In this document: positions 8,457 to 17,391 of the stretch, in pieces
Layout: each line of letters begins with the position of its first letter
Position numbering within the stretch: position 1 is the stretch's first letter
DNA from: an uncultured Bacteroidales bacterium
Lineage (GTDB): Bacteria > Bacteroidota > Bacteroidia > Bacteroidales > Paludibacteraceae
Length of the DNA stretch: 64,000 bases
NCBI GenBank assembly: GCA_946411385.1
Contig: CAMKDV010000006.1
Coordinates: forward strand, 62,001 to 126,000
Reading direction: 5' to 3'
The notes under the pieces: model-generated
What the model was told of the DNA's origin: nothing
The model's input: the letters and a program-made list of their open reading frames with translations, nothing else
Databases searched by the model: none
Translations under genes and position numbers: made by a program

Positions 8457-10448
8457 TTATCGCATTCGTACCCCAAGTATGTTATATTCCACACCATCAC
8501 GGATTAGTATCATCTGTCCGCTCCGTACCACCTTTGTACTTTGTACTTTGTCCCCTTGTACTTCTTCCACCTCCGTTCCCGGATCATCGTCATCCGCCAG
8601 CGTTACCACGGCGATGAAACATACCTGCTTGCTGCCAAAGGTGAATGTAAACGAATTGGCGGGTGTTGCCAAGGTCTTGCTGATGTGCGTAGGATGACTG
8701 TAATCTTTCACCGACGACACCTCATCCGTACAACTTGTCCCGTTAAACTCAGTCAGTTTGCCCGGATCGGTATCATGATTCGTCGTTGCATAGAAGTCCA
8801 CTTTCGCGGCTTTCTGTCCCGCCGCTAACGTAAGGGTGTTTTGTGCTCCGTTGGAGTTCTTGAGCGTCATGTAGTTCGTGCCCTCATACTTGATAGAACC
8901 GTTGCCGGCAGTCCAGTTCTTGCCGGCATTGCCGTTGATGGTGAGGTTCCATCCGTCGGCTACCGTGATTGTGTTTGCAGCCGTCGTGCCGTCCATCCAA
9001 TATACTACCTGCTTTGCCACCGGCGCTGCATCGTTCCATGTAAAGCTGCCTTTGTATTGCTGCTCAATCAGCGATCCGGGCAGTTCATCGTCGGTCGAAA
9101 CCACATTGCCTACCCTAATGGAGCAGTCATGGAACGCTATACCGCTACAGAAATTGAGTTTCAATCCCTTGGCATGGTCAATCATTACGCTGTCGAAGGT
9201 CACGTTCCGCACATAACTCTCCGGCCGACCGTAGATGAAGATGCCATAGCCGTTCTTGCCGCTACCTGTATACTGTGTACATCCGCTGATCGTAACATTC
9301 TTGATGGTGATGTCATGAAAATTGGGTGTTTTCTGAGTCAGTGCCGGCGCGTTGGCATCTATCCACGCAGGACTTGGCAGGCTGTCGTACCAGCATGTTA
9401 TACTAATCGGGCTGAGCACATTGGTCAGCGTGCAGTTGCGGAAAACCAGATTATACACATCACCGCTGCGGTCGTTATTCGACTTGAGGCGGAAACCGGC
9501 ATCCGTACCGCTCATCGTGAGGTTCTCGTAGATGATATCGTGCATATTCGTCGTATAGCTGCCGAATGATGCTCCGTGACCTGCCAGCATAGTACAATCC
9601 CATACATGCACGAATTGTGCATTCTCGTCACACACGACATTGTCATCACCGGTATCTATCTCGCAGTCGTAGATATTGACGTACTGCGTCCAGATGGGAA
9701 AACCATCTGTGTTGTGCGATGGGTCAGCTACGTCGTGCGACGCAGGGTTTTTGACGGTGATGGCGTGTGCCGTAGCATGTGCGCCTTTCCCGCTACGGCC
9801 TATGGTAATATTGGTGTTCGGAGCGTTCTGAATGCGGAAGTTACGGAACAAGTACCGCTGTCCTTGCCAGAAGCGTATCAACGCACTGCGTGTGGTGCTT
9901 TTCTTGGCAGCTTTGGCTGCCTCCACCTGGTCCCACCAGGGCGCACCCTGACCGTCGATGATCGATGTTATCCTACTCTCACCCTCAATCACGATATCCG
10001 ATGCATTGCTCTTGCCTGTGATGAACGGCGACTCCATCTTGTGGTAGTTATTGCCGTCGGTGGGGAACGATGAAATGGGCTGCATCTTCAGCATGGCATT
10101 CTCGCTAAGGTGCAAGATGGTCTTTGAGCCCATCTGCAAGGCGCCGCTCACGAATGTGCCTGCGGGTATAACCACCATACCTCCTCCGGCATTGGCAGCG
10201 GCATCCAGAGCAGCCTGGATAGCTGCGGTATTATCCGTCGAAGCCGTCGATGCGCCAAACTGTGCATCGGTGATCACAAACGTGTTCGCCTCCGTGATAG
10301 CCGGCAGGTTAGCGGGCAGTTGCACGTCCGTCCAACCATTCGGGGTGTTCTTCTCTGCCGCCTCTGCAGCCATCGAGAACGGGATAACCGTTGCCGACAG
10401 TTTCAAGCTCAACATGGCTACTGCCAAAAGAAGTATTGTTTTTTTCAT
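8457..10448 (-). CDS. Secreted polygalacturonase, GH28 family, with accessory module and short C-terminal tail
   Basis: The 663-aa protein has a signal peptide (about 1-19) and a right-handed beta-helix. All GH28 catalytic blocks are visible: SHNTDGF, DTGDDNVV, GHGASFGS and FRLKSN. It hydrolyses alpha-1,4-galacturonan. After the catalytic domain (to about residue 470) comes a module of about 130 residues (WNLTINGNAGKNW through SKQVCFIAVVTLAD). A close copy of it sits at the N-terminus of the large CE8 protein encoded at 12627-16178. The protein ends with the shared short tail (SGQMILIRDGVEYNILG). Only 10 bp separate it from the PL10 gene. Exo- or endo-mode cannot be told from the sequence. 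Confidence 0.93.
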   Translation of the reverse strand: MKKTILLLAVAMLSLKLSATVIPFSMAAEAAEKNTPNGWTDVQLPANLPAITEANTFVITDAQFGASTASTDNTAAIQAALDAAANAGGGMVVIPAGTFVSGALQMGSKTILHLSENAMLKMQPISSFPTDGNNYHKMESPFITGKSNASDIVIEGESRITSIIDGQGAPWWDQVEAAKAAKKSTTRSALIRFWQGQRYLFRNFRIQNAPNTNITIGRSGKGAHATAHAITVKNPASHDVADPSHNTDGFPIWTQYVNIYDCEIDTGDDNVVCDENAQFVHVWDCTMLAGHGASFGSYTTNMHDIIYENLTMSGTDAGFRLKSNNDRSGDVYNLVFRNCTLTNVLSPISITCWYDSLPSPAWIDANAPALTQKTPNFHDITIKNVTISGCTQYTGSGKNGYGIFIYGRPESYVRNVTFDSVMIDHAKGLKLNFCSGIAFHDCSIRVGNVVSTDDELPGSLIEQQYKGSFTWNDAAPVAKQVVYWMDGTTAANTITVADGWNLTINGNAGKNWTAGNGSIKYEGTNYMTLKNSNGAQNTLTLAAGQKAAKVDFYATTNHDTDPGKLTEFNGTSCTDEVSSVKDYSHPTHISKTLATPANSFTFTFGSKQVCFIAVVTLADDDDPGTEVEEVQGDKVQSTKVVRSGQMILIRDGVEYNILGVRMR

Positions 10449-10472
10449 ATCAGTATGTTACTCAAATCATAT

Positions 10473-12608
10473 TTAATACACGACAGCCTTTCCAAAACCT
10501 CCACGGCTGTTAGCCTGACGAATAGTCTTGCCCTTATGCTTCGCTGTCAGTCGGGAACCTTTGAGGATGGCTACAAATGCGCCATTGTCCTCAACCAGGT
10601 AAATGGCATCGGCATCGATCTTGGAGGGGTTAACCGTTACTTGGGCGGCAATGGCAGCGGCATCCCAGTGGTCAGCACCTACAACCACATTTTCATAGGT
10701 GTACACGCCTGCGTTATCCAGATAGATAGCATCCGACTCTGCACTGTAGTTCAGGCCGTCAATATTGTGTCCGGTGATCACCGTGCCGTTCTCCATGCGG
10801 GTGTTGTATTCATGGAAACGCACTTTCAATCCCGCGTTCATATGGGTATAACCTTGAGCAGAGGGAGCAATCTTGCAGGTGGTATTGATCCAAGTGCCTG
10901 CCGGTGAGTGCTTCCATCCGCGCCCGAGATGCCAGCGGCCCGCTTGTCCGGCTACGCCGTCAATCATACAATGGTTGAACACATAGCCGTACCGCGTAGC
11001 CGGTTCGGTAGCCGGAGCGATGATGATATCGTCGTTCTTGCGGTCGTTATTGTACAGCTGTACGTTCTCAAACCATATGTCTCCGCCGCCACATATATAA
11101 TCCACCGTACCTTCAATCCGTCCATCGCCGAACCATCCGCGTTGGGTGGCTGAGCCGTTGGAGTAATAGGTATCTTGATTTCCCTGCAGACTGACGTGCT
11201 TGAATATACTCTTGTCGCCCTGCACCTGTACGGCTATACCCACTCCGTGCGCAATGCTTGTCGGGTATGACACATCGCAGCGGATACTTAGGTCTTGCAT
11301 GTAGATGTTATCTGCTTTTAGCACCAATGTCTCGGCGTTGTTCATGCCCGGTGCCAGCGGATGGTTCTGAATCAGCACGCCGTCCATCGATTGCCCGATC
11401 AGGCTAATCTGCGCATTGATTGGCGTGAGCGTCACGTAGCCTAAGTCGTACGTGCCGTTAGGCAGAAAGATCTTGTCGCCGTCCTGTGCTGTCGCGAACA
11501 GCAGCTGCAGCGCAGCCCCGTCGTTGGCACTGATCACGTAGTAACCTGCCTCGTTCCGCACAGGGATAGCAGCTACATTATATACTTTCACGCCACACAC
11601 ATGTTCGCCCGTGTTCGGAGTAAACGTGAGCGTGGTGGCTTCACCTTCATACCGATAGGTCTTCGGTTCGCCATCGGTCAGGATGTTCACTACGGCATTA
11701 CCCGCCACACTGACGGCTATCGCGCCGTCGGTATGGAAACTCCAGCCGCGGTTGTAGTGGTATTCTCCGCCGATGACGGTCAGCAGTTCATGCTCCTCTG
11801 GATAGAAAAAGTTCTTTGCCAGGTCATAGTAGTAATAACTGCCTACTTTTGCCACCTCGATGTCCGTAGCCTTGGCAAACAGACTGATGTCAGCCGTTAT
11901 AGGTGTACCCTCCACTACCTTCAGTTCATCTCCGTTTCTCCATCCGCGGAACGCTTTGCCTGATGGTACAGTCACGTTGGCTACATTGTACTTGTACAGT
12001 AGTCCGGTGCCTTCCTCTACGGTGTCCCTGCCAAGCAAGATGCCATTGGTATCGTAGTACCGCACCACGGGCTTCTCGGGCATAGAGCCGTCATCGGGCA
12101 GCACAATACTGAACCCTGCTATAAAGAAGTCGCCTCCATACCCCGAGAGATAGTACGTGCCTGCCTCATCCAGATGAATAGTCCACACAGGTGTGTTCAC
12201 CGGCTGCAAAGCGTAGTACGGATCGGACTTGTCGGTGCGGTCCTTTTTGCTAACGATCAGGCCGCGCTCCTCACGGATCTCGGTGTAGAACGTCACGGTA
12301 CATGTATCTATCACCCTGAACGCCAGCTTGTTCTGCACGTTCTTTAGCCGCAGACAGTTCAGGTGCGACTGACCATGGATAATTGATTTGCCTTTCTCTT
12401 GCGATACCGTGTTACCGGTAGGCGTAAATATACGGTCTTCGGCACGCAGCGTGTTGGCTGTCCAGACGCTTGTGCCGTTGTTGGTATATTCATCCGCGGT
12501 AAACGTACAACTCTTTTTGATCGTTATCAGGTCATCCACAGTCACACTCCACGCGCTGATGCTTACCAGCGCGCAGAGTATAACGGTAAATGTGGATCTC
12601 CTGAGCAT
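10473..12608 (-). CDS. Secreted pectinesterase, CE8 family
   Basis: The 711-aa protein has a signal peptide and then two beta-rich modules. The CE8 beta-helix covers about residues 350-690. Key blocks are QGNQDTYYS and EGTVDYICGGG, which carry the two catalytic Asp residues, and LGRGW near the binding groove. It removes methyl esters from homogalacturonan so that GH28 and the lyases can act. It is a shorter tandem paralogue of the upstream CE8; they share the module with VRYYD...GKAFRGW and the catalytic domain. Unlike its neighbours it lacks the short C-terminal tail and ends right after the catalytic domain. Confidence 0.92.
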   Translation of the reverse strand: MLRRSTFTVILCALVSISAWSVTVDDLITIKKSCTFTADEYTNNGTSVWTANTLRAEDRIFTPTGNTVSQEKGKSIIHGQSHLNCLRLKNVQNKLAFRVIDTCTVTFYTEIREERGLIVSKKDRTDKSDPYYALQPVNTPVWTIHLDEAGTYYLSGYGGDFFIAGFSIVLPDDGSMPEKPVVRYYDTNGILLGRDTVEEGTGLLYKYNVANVTVPSGKAFRGWRNGDELKVVEGTPITADISLFAKATDIEVAKVGSYYYYDLAKNFFYPEEHELLTVIGGEYHYNRGWSFHTDGAIAVSVAGNAVVNILTDGEPKTYRYEGEATTLTFTPNTGEHVCGVKVYNVAAIPVRNEAGYYVISANDGAALQLLFATAQDGDKIFLPNGTYDLGYVTLTPINAQISLIGQSMDGVLIQNHPLAPGMNNAETLVLKADNIYMQDLSIRCDVSYPTSIAHGVGIAVQVQGDKSIFKHVSLQGNQDTYYSNGSATQRGWFGDGRIEGTVDYICGGGDIWFENVQLYNNDRKNDDIIIAPATEPATRYGYVFNHCMIDGVAGQAGRWHLGRGWKHSPAGTWINTTCKIAPSAQGYTHMNAGLKVRFHEYNTRMENGTVITGHNIDGLNYSAESDAIYLDNAGVYTYENVVVGADHWDAAAIAAQVTVNPSKIDADAIYLVEDNGAFVAILKGSRLTAKHKGKTIRQANSRGGFGKAVVY

Positions 12609-12626
12609 ATTGTTGATGGGATAGTG

Positions 12627-15600
12627 TTACTTGACTGCTTGTCCTATCGTGTTGTACTCTACACCACCACGGATGATGATCACCTGTCCGTTGCGAATCA
12701 CCTTCTCAACGCTTGTGGACTGCTGATTGCCGATCGTTTCGATAGCGGTAATATCCGGGTCGTACAGTACTGCTGCACCGAAGCCGCCGCGAGCGTTGGC
12801 CATACGGATGGTCTTGCCCTTGTACGTATTATTCAGTTCAGAGCCTTTCACTACAGCTACAAATGCGCCGTTGTCCTCAACCAAATAAGCTGCATTGGCA
12901 TCAATAGCCTCAGGATCAGCCTCCACTTGTGCAGCGATAGTAGCGGGATCCCAGTTGTCGCTGCCCTTGACCACGTTGTCGTAGGTATATACGCCTGCGT
13001 TATCCAGATAGATAGCATCGGAGGTAGCAGCATATCCCAGCCCGTCCAGGTTATGGCCTGTGATCACCGTACCGTCCTCCAGATGGGTGTTATACTCATG
13101 GAAGCGGCAAACGAGATCGGCGTTCATGTTCGTATAGCCTTGTGCCGACGGAGCAATCAGACAGGTGGTGTTCAGGAATGTTACAGCCGGCGAGTTCTGC
13201 CATCCGCGTGCCAAGTTCCAACGGCCGGCTTGAGTAGCTGCGCCGTCAATCGTACAGTTGTTGAGCACGTAACCGTAAACCGTTTCCGCTTTGGTGTTCG
13301 GAGCAAAAATCACATCCGCATTGCTTCGCGCGTTGTTGTAGAACAAGGTGTTCTCAAACCAGATGTTACCGCCACCGCATATATAATCCACCGTTCCCTC
13401 AATTCTGCAGTCCTCAAACCATCCGCGTTGCGTAGCAGCTCCGCTGGACAGATACGTATCCTGATTGCCTTGCAGATCCACACGCTTGTAGATGTTCTTG
13501 TCACCGCGATCTTGCACGGCAATACCTACTCCATTGGCTACGCTGCCTTCGTACGATACATCGCAACGGATAGCCAGATCCTGGATATAAATACCTGCGG
13601 CACGCAGATGCATCGTCTCCGCGCAGTTCATACCGGCTGTGAGCGGGTGGTTCTGAATCAATACACCTTCCATCGACTGACCGATCAGGCTGATCGATTT
13701 ATTCACTTCGGTCAATGTGGTCGTACCGAAATCATACGTGCCGTTGGGCAAGAAGATCTTGTCACCGTCGTTAGCCGTCTCAATCAGGAGCAGCAATCCG
13801 GCACCGTCGTTGGCAGTCAGCACATAATAACCTGCTTCGTTCTGCGAAGGAATCTGAGCTACGTTGTATACCTTCACGCCATGCACATATCCGCCGCTCA
13901 AGGTAAAGGTCAGCGTAGTGGCTGCGCCCTCGTAACGGATAACACCTGTACCGCCGTCCGTTGCTACCGGAGTGGTGATGGTCTCACCCACCGTAGTGCC
14001 TGAAGCATCCGTGCAGACGATAGTGCCTGCATTGCCGTACTGGCACAGGCTGAGCTGAACCAGCGCGTTACCTGCTACCTGAACGGCTATCGTGCCGTTG
14101 GAGCCAATCTGCCAGCCGTGCTGTGCGCCGTTATATGAGCCGTTGGTGATACTGATCAGTTCATGATCTTCCTGATAGAAATATGCCTGACACAGGTCAT
14201 AATGGAAGATAGAGCCTACAGTAGCTACCTCTATATCCGTAGCGTGTGCGCACATGCTCAAGTCATCGGTGAGTAACGTGCCTTCAGCCACCTTCATAGC
14301 TGTACGGTCTGCCGAAGTGAACCAGCCGCGGAAGGCTTTGCCTTCGCCAACCGTCACATCGCTTGCGCCGTAGGCATATACCAATGCCGATCCGCCTTCT
14401 ACTATCTCGCTGCCGATGAGCGTCGTACCGTCTACATCGTAATAGCGCACCTCTACCTGAGGTATATACTCGGTAGCCTCAGCAAAGAAATACGGCACAT
14501 ATACATTACTCGGAATCTCGAAAGTCAGCGTAGCAGCTTCCTCTACATTATAGGTCCAGGTCACAAACTGGTTGTAGTTGGGTTTCACCTCGCCGCAAGG
14601 AGCGCTGTTGCTGACAGTTACATAATCAGCGTTGTCTTTCTTTACAGCTATCACGCCGCCGCTGTATTGGCATGCACCGATGGTGAATTTCACCGGTCCG
14701 TCTACAGCTACGGTGATCGTACCGCCCTGGATGCCGTGCTGACCGCCGTTGTAGGTCGTGCCTGCGATGCTTACGCCTGCCGGTAGTTCACCGCTCTCGG
14801 GCAGTATGACGGTATACGGGTTGTCGCGGAACTCAACCTTGAAGTCCTTGAACGAACGTACCTCAGGCTCGCCGCTGATGATACCATTGATGACAATGTT
14901 GCTCAGTGCAAAAGTCTTGGTGTTGCCAAAGCCTGATACATAGAATCGTACGGTTACGCTCTGGCCTGCATCAGCGCTTATCGTCTCTTCATGACGCAAT
15001 GCCGGTGTGCCGGTCGTATTGTTGTCGCGCAGCAGATCGTCCTTTGATACGGTGGTTATATCCGACTCTACGCCGTTCACCGTATAGCTCCACGAGTACG
15101 AAGCATTGTCCGTTCCGGCTTTGATGGCGTCATAGGCGATGCCCGTCAGACGGAACGTTACACCTTTCTGCATCTGTACGCTGTACTCAATCATCACGCT
15201 CGGATCGTTGCCTGCATTGCTGGTAGCCGGCACGTAGGTCACCATCGTATTGCCGTTATTGGCGGCATAGTTATTCCTTGTACCTACCGTCAATCCGGTA
15301 GCTACGGTCACTTTGGTCTGCTTAACGAATGCATCTTTATCCGATGTCACGGTAGCGGCAGTCTCATTACCTACCAGCCAGGCAAACGTAGCGGCTACGT
15401 CGCCCTCTGCATGTGCCGGAGCGGTTGCGCTCACCTCTGTATCCTGGTAACCGGTCTTGCTGGCTTTGGCGTGAACGACAGCCTTGGCTGCTACATAGAA
15501 CGGAGCGCTGTAGGCTTGGTACGCACCCTCACCTATCGCATAGCTCAGCGTCACACCGGCTTCGTTAGTCGTGATCGTTACAGGGAAACCGCTCTCCGTA

Positions 15601-16178
15601 TCGCTCCAATCGCCAAAAGTGATTTGCGGCTCGGCGCAGAACGGGGTAGCACTGCTCGAATAGGTAACAACCATGATAAAGCATACCTGCTTGGTGCCGA
15701 ACGTAAACGTAAACTCATTCACAGGAGTAGCCAATGTCTTCTCGATATGCGTCGGATTCGTATAATCCTTGAGCGAAGTCACCTCGTCGCTGCATGTCGC
15801 ACCGTTGAACTCGGTGAGCACTCCTTTTGTATCGTCATGGTTCGTCACTGCAAAGAATTCCACTTTCGATGCAAAACTGCCTTCCGGCAGCGTCAACGTG
15901 TTCTGTGCGCCGTTGGAGTTCTTAAGGGTTACATAATTTTCCCCGCTGTAGGCAATACTGCCGTTACCGTTACTCCAGCTCTTGCTGCTGTTGCCGGTAA
16001 TGGCAATCGAAAATCCTTCGGCAGCACTACCTGCTGCTCCGGTAATCGAGTTGGCTGCTGTAGCGGCAGCACCGTTCTCGCCTAAGTTCCAACTGACAAT
16101 AGCGGTATCCGCCATTGCTCCCATACTCATTGCTGCCAGCATCAGCAGCGAAAAAAGTCTTGTGAATCTGTGTTTCAT
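12627..16178 (-). CDS. Large modular secreted pectinesterase, CE8 family, with short C-terminal tail
   Basis: This 1183-aa protein is the first gene of the pectin/galacturonate operon. Order of modules: signal peptide 1-23; a module (about 24-175) homologous to the C-terminal module of the GH28 protein; a chitobiase-type beta-sandwich (about 180-255, FPVTITTNEAGVTLSY); two further beta-rich modules; a segment shared with the neighbouring CE8; the CE8 catalytic beta-helix (about 800-1120, with QGNQDTYLS, EGTVDYICGGG and LARGW); and the short tail (IRNGQVIIIRGGVEYNTIG). The accessory modules probably bind carbohydrate, which is inference. A 57-bp leader lies between the promoter/operator and the start codon. 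Confidence 0.92.
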   Translation of the reverse strand: MKHRFTRLFSLLMLAAMSMGAMADTAIVSWNLGENGAAATAANSITGAAGSAAEGFSIAITGNSSKSWSNGNGSIAYSGENYVTLKNSNGAQNTLTLPEGSFASKVEFFAVTNHDDTKGVLTEFNGATCSDEVTSLKDYTNPTHIEKTLATPVNEFTFTFGTKQVCFIMVVTYSSSATPFCAEPQITFGDWSDTESGFPVTITTNEAGVTLSYAIGEGAYQAYSAPFYVAAKAVVHAKASKTGYQDTEVSATAPAHAEGDVAATFAWLVGNETAATVTSDKDAFVKQTKVTVATGLTVGTRNNYAANNGNTMVTYVPATSNAGNDPSVMIEYSVQMQKGVTFRLTGIAYDAIKAGTDNASYSWSYTVNGVESDITTVSKDDLLRDNNTTGTPALRHEETISADAGQSVTVRFYVSGFGNTKTFALSNIVINGIISGEPEVRSFKDFKVEFRDNPYTVILPESGELPAGVSIAGTTYNGGQHGIQGGTITVAVDGPVKFTIGACQYSGGVIAVKKDNADYVTVSNSAPCGEVKPNYNQFVTWTYNVEEAATLTFEIPSNVYVPYFFAEATEYIPQVEVRYYDVDGTTLIGSEIVEGGSALVYAYGASDVTVGEGKAFRGWFTSADRTAMKVAEGTLLTDDLSMCAHATDIEVATVGSIFHYDLCQAYFYQEDHELISITNGSYNGAQHGWQIGSNGTIAVQVAGNALVQLSLCQYGNAGTIVCTDASGTTVGETITTPVATDGGTGVIRYEGAATTLTFTLSGGYVHGVKVYNVAQIPSQNEAGYYVLTANDGAGLLLLIETANDGDKIFLPNGTYDFGTTTLTEVNKSISLIGQSMEGVLIQNHPLTAGMNCAETMHLRAAGIYIQDLAIRCDVSYEGSVANGVGIAVQDRGDKNIYKRVDLQGNQDTYLSSGAATQRGWFEDCRIEGTVDYICGGGNIWFENTLFYNNARSNADVIFAPNTKAETVYGYVLNNCTIDGAATQAGRWNLARGWQNSPAVTFLNTTCLIAPSAQGYTNMNADLVCRFHEYNTHLEDGTVITGHNLDGLGYAATSDAIYLDNAGVYTYDNVVKGSDNWDPATIAAQVEADPEAIDANAAYLVEDNGAFVAVVKGSELNNTYKGKTIRMANARGGFGAAVLYDPDITAIETIGNQQSTSVEKVIRNGQVIIIRGGVEYNTIGQAVK

Positions 16179-16235
16179 ATTGTGTATTTTTTGATTTGTC
16201 GGTTAATGTCACATGTCATTTTCTAAATGACTATG

Positions 16236-16290
16236 CAAAGGTACTAAATTTCGCGCACATACGTGTGCAATAATTCGCCAAATTGGTGGA
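16236..16290 (-). promoter_or_regulatory. Activator-type promoter and candidate operator of the CE8-to-GH105 operon
   Basis: The complement of 16236-16243 is TACCTTTG, a clean Bacteroidota -7 box. Exactly 20 bp upstream the usual TTTG is replaced by CACA, the end of a 27-bp element (16264-16290). That element is 22/27 identical to the one in front of the PL1 operon at 24104-24130, at the same distance. A perfect small palindrome, GGTGGA-TTTT-TCCACC, overlaps its distal end (16285-16300). Confidence 0.75.
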
Positions 16291-16329
16291 TTTTTCCACC
16301 ACTGACAGATATTTTACCCCAATGCGGAC

Positions 16330-16359
16330 AAAAAAGACGGCTCACCTAAATGAGCCGTC
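16330..16359 (-). terminator. Rho-independent terminator downstream of the 245-aa secreted protein gene
   Basis: Nine-bp perfect stem (GACGGCTCA/TGAGCCGTC, 16336-16359) with a 6-nt loop, followed on the minus strand by six T. It separates the 16439-17176 gene from the operon that starts at 16178. Confidence 0.85.
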
Positions 16360-16365
16360 TCAATA

Positions 16366-16442
16366 GTTAACCGTTTAACGATTTAACAGTTTAACCGCTT
16401 AACGGTTTAACGGTTTAACAGTTTAACAATTTAACAATTTAA
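16366..16442. repeat. Tandem word repeat (TTTAACNGN)
   Basis: About eight imperfect copies of a 9-bp word such as TTTAACGGT, TTTAACAGT and TTTAACAAT. They fill the space between the terminator and the stop codon of the 16439 gene. Related TTTAAC words occur at 62147-62190 and 1800-1834. Confidence 0.85.
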
Positions 16443-17176
16443 CGAATCTCGGTACCAAGGGCATTGTACTTAACGCCGTTTTTCAGGATAACGAGCTGAC
16501 CGTTCTCAATCGTCTTAACAGTCTTAACGTCAGCGTTTACGTTCTCTACACCCTGCTCCGGATCAGCGATAGCGGTGATAGCTACGCCGAAGATGTTCGA
16601 CGTGTTGGTGACCAGTTTGATCACTACGTCACCTGCGTCGTACGTACCTGCGGGCAGATCAATGTAACCAGCGTAACCCGGGCGAACACCGTCAATCTTC
16701 ACACCGCTACCGGTCAGGTTCGTACCGGTTACCGATTCACCGTATACATAAACCTCTACACCACGCTCGCTATCGCCGTTAGGCTGATAGTAAACAACCA
16801 CTTGACCGGCAGCATTCGTATAGAAAGCGCCCAGCTCAATCGTAGTACCCGAAGCAGCACGGAACATCGTACCTACCTTCAGCGAGTCAACACCTTCCCA
16901 CGTCGGAGTCGGCAGCATAGTGTTGTAGCCTTCCTTTACATTCCATTTGTTCTCAGCTTCCGAACCATCTTCTTTCTGGTGACCTTTCAGAATCGAACCA
17001 TTCGGCAGTTCGTAGGTGTCCGTGCTGGTAATGACGGCGCTTGTCATGGAAGGAATAGCCTCGCTCAGCGCCTGGAAATCGATGTAGTTAGCTACCTCGT
17101 TAAGCACCTTAACTGTTTGTGCGTTAACGGTCAGAGCTGTCAAAACAGCTGCTGCAAAGATGAATAATTTTTTCAT
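16439..17176 (-). CDS. Secreted protein of unknown function with short C-terminal tail
   Basis: The 245-aa protein has a signal peptide (MKKLFIFAAAVLTALTVNAQ) and a beta-rich body of about 190 residues that I do not recognise. It ends with the shared tail (IENGQLVILKNGVKYNALG). It has its own constitutive-type promoter (17265-17296) and its own terminator, so it is a separate unit between the two pectin operons. High independent expression and a surface or secreted location are inferences. No catalytic motif is visible. Confidence 0.75.
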   Translation of the reverse strand: MKKLFIFAAAVLTALTVNAQTVKVLNEVANYIDFQALSEAIPSMTSAVITSTDTYELPNGSILKGHQKEDGSEAENKWNVKEGYNTMLPTPTWEGVDSLKVGTMFRAASGTTIELGAFYTNAAGQVVVYYQPNGDSERGVEVYVYGESVTGTNLTGSGVKIDGVRPGYAGYIDLPAGTYDAGDVVIKLVTNTSNIFGVAITAIADPEQGVENVNADVKTVKTIENGQLVILKNGVKYNALGTEIR

Positions 17177-17264
17177 GATTTTAATTTGTTTTATGAGCCT
17201 TGCGGCTCGGTTAATGGATATTGTTAATTGGTTTTGTTTGTCATTAGTGCAACGTTAGCGAGTG

Positions 17265-17296
17265 CAAAGGTACTAAAAATATTTGACATTTGCAAA
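17265..17296 (-). promoter_or_regulatory. Bacteroidota-type promoter for the 245-aa secreted protein
   Basis: The complement reads TTTG (17293-17296), 20 bp, TACCTTTG (17265-17272), an exact consensus match. The start codon is 89 bp downstream. Confidence 0.8.
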
Positions 17297-17342
17297 TAAT
17301 AATCGTACTTTTTTATAAATAATTGATTTTTTTGCTACTTAC

Positions 17343-17376
17343 CATCAAAAGCCGCCCGTACCGGCAACTTTTGATG
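17343..17376. other. Hairpin at the 3' end of the PL1-CE12 operon
   Basis: CATCAAAAG (17343-17351) pairs perfectly with CTTTTGATG (17368-17376), with a smaller GCC/GGC stem inside. It lies just after the stop codon of the 462-aa protein gene. There is no U-tract on the minus strand, so it may protect the 3' end rather than terminate transcription. Confidence 0.5.
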
Positions 17377-17391
17377 ATAAGTTGTCAAACC

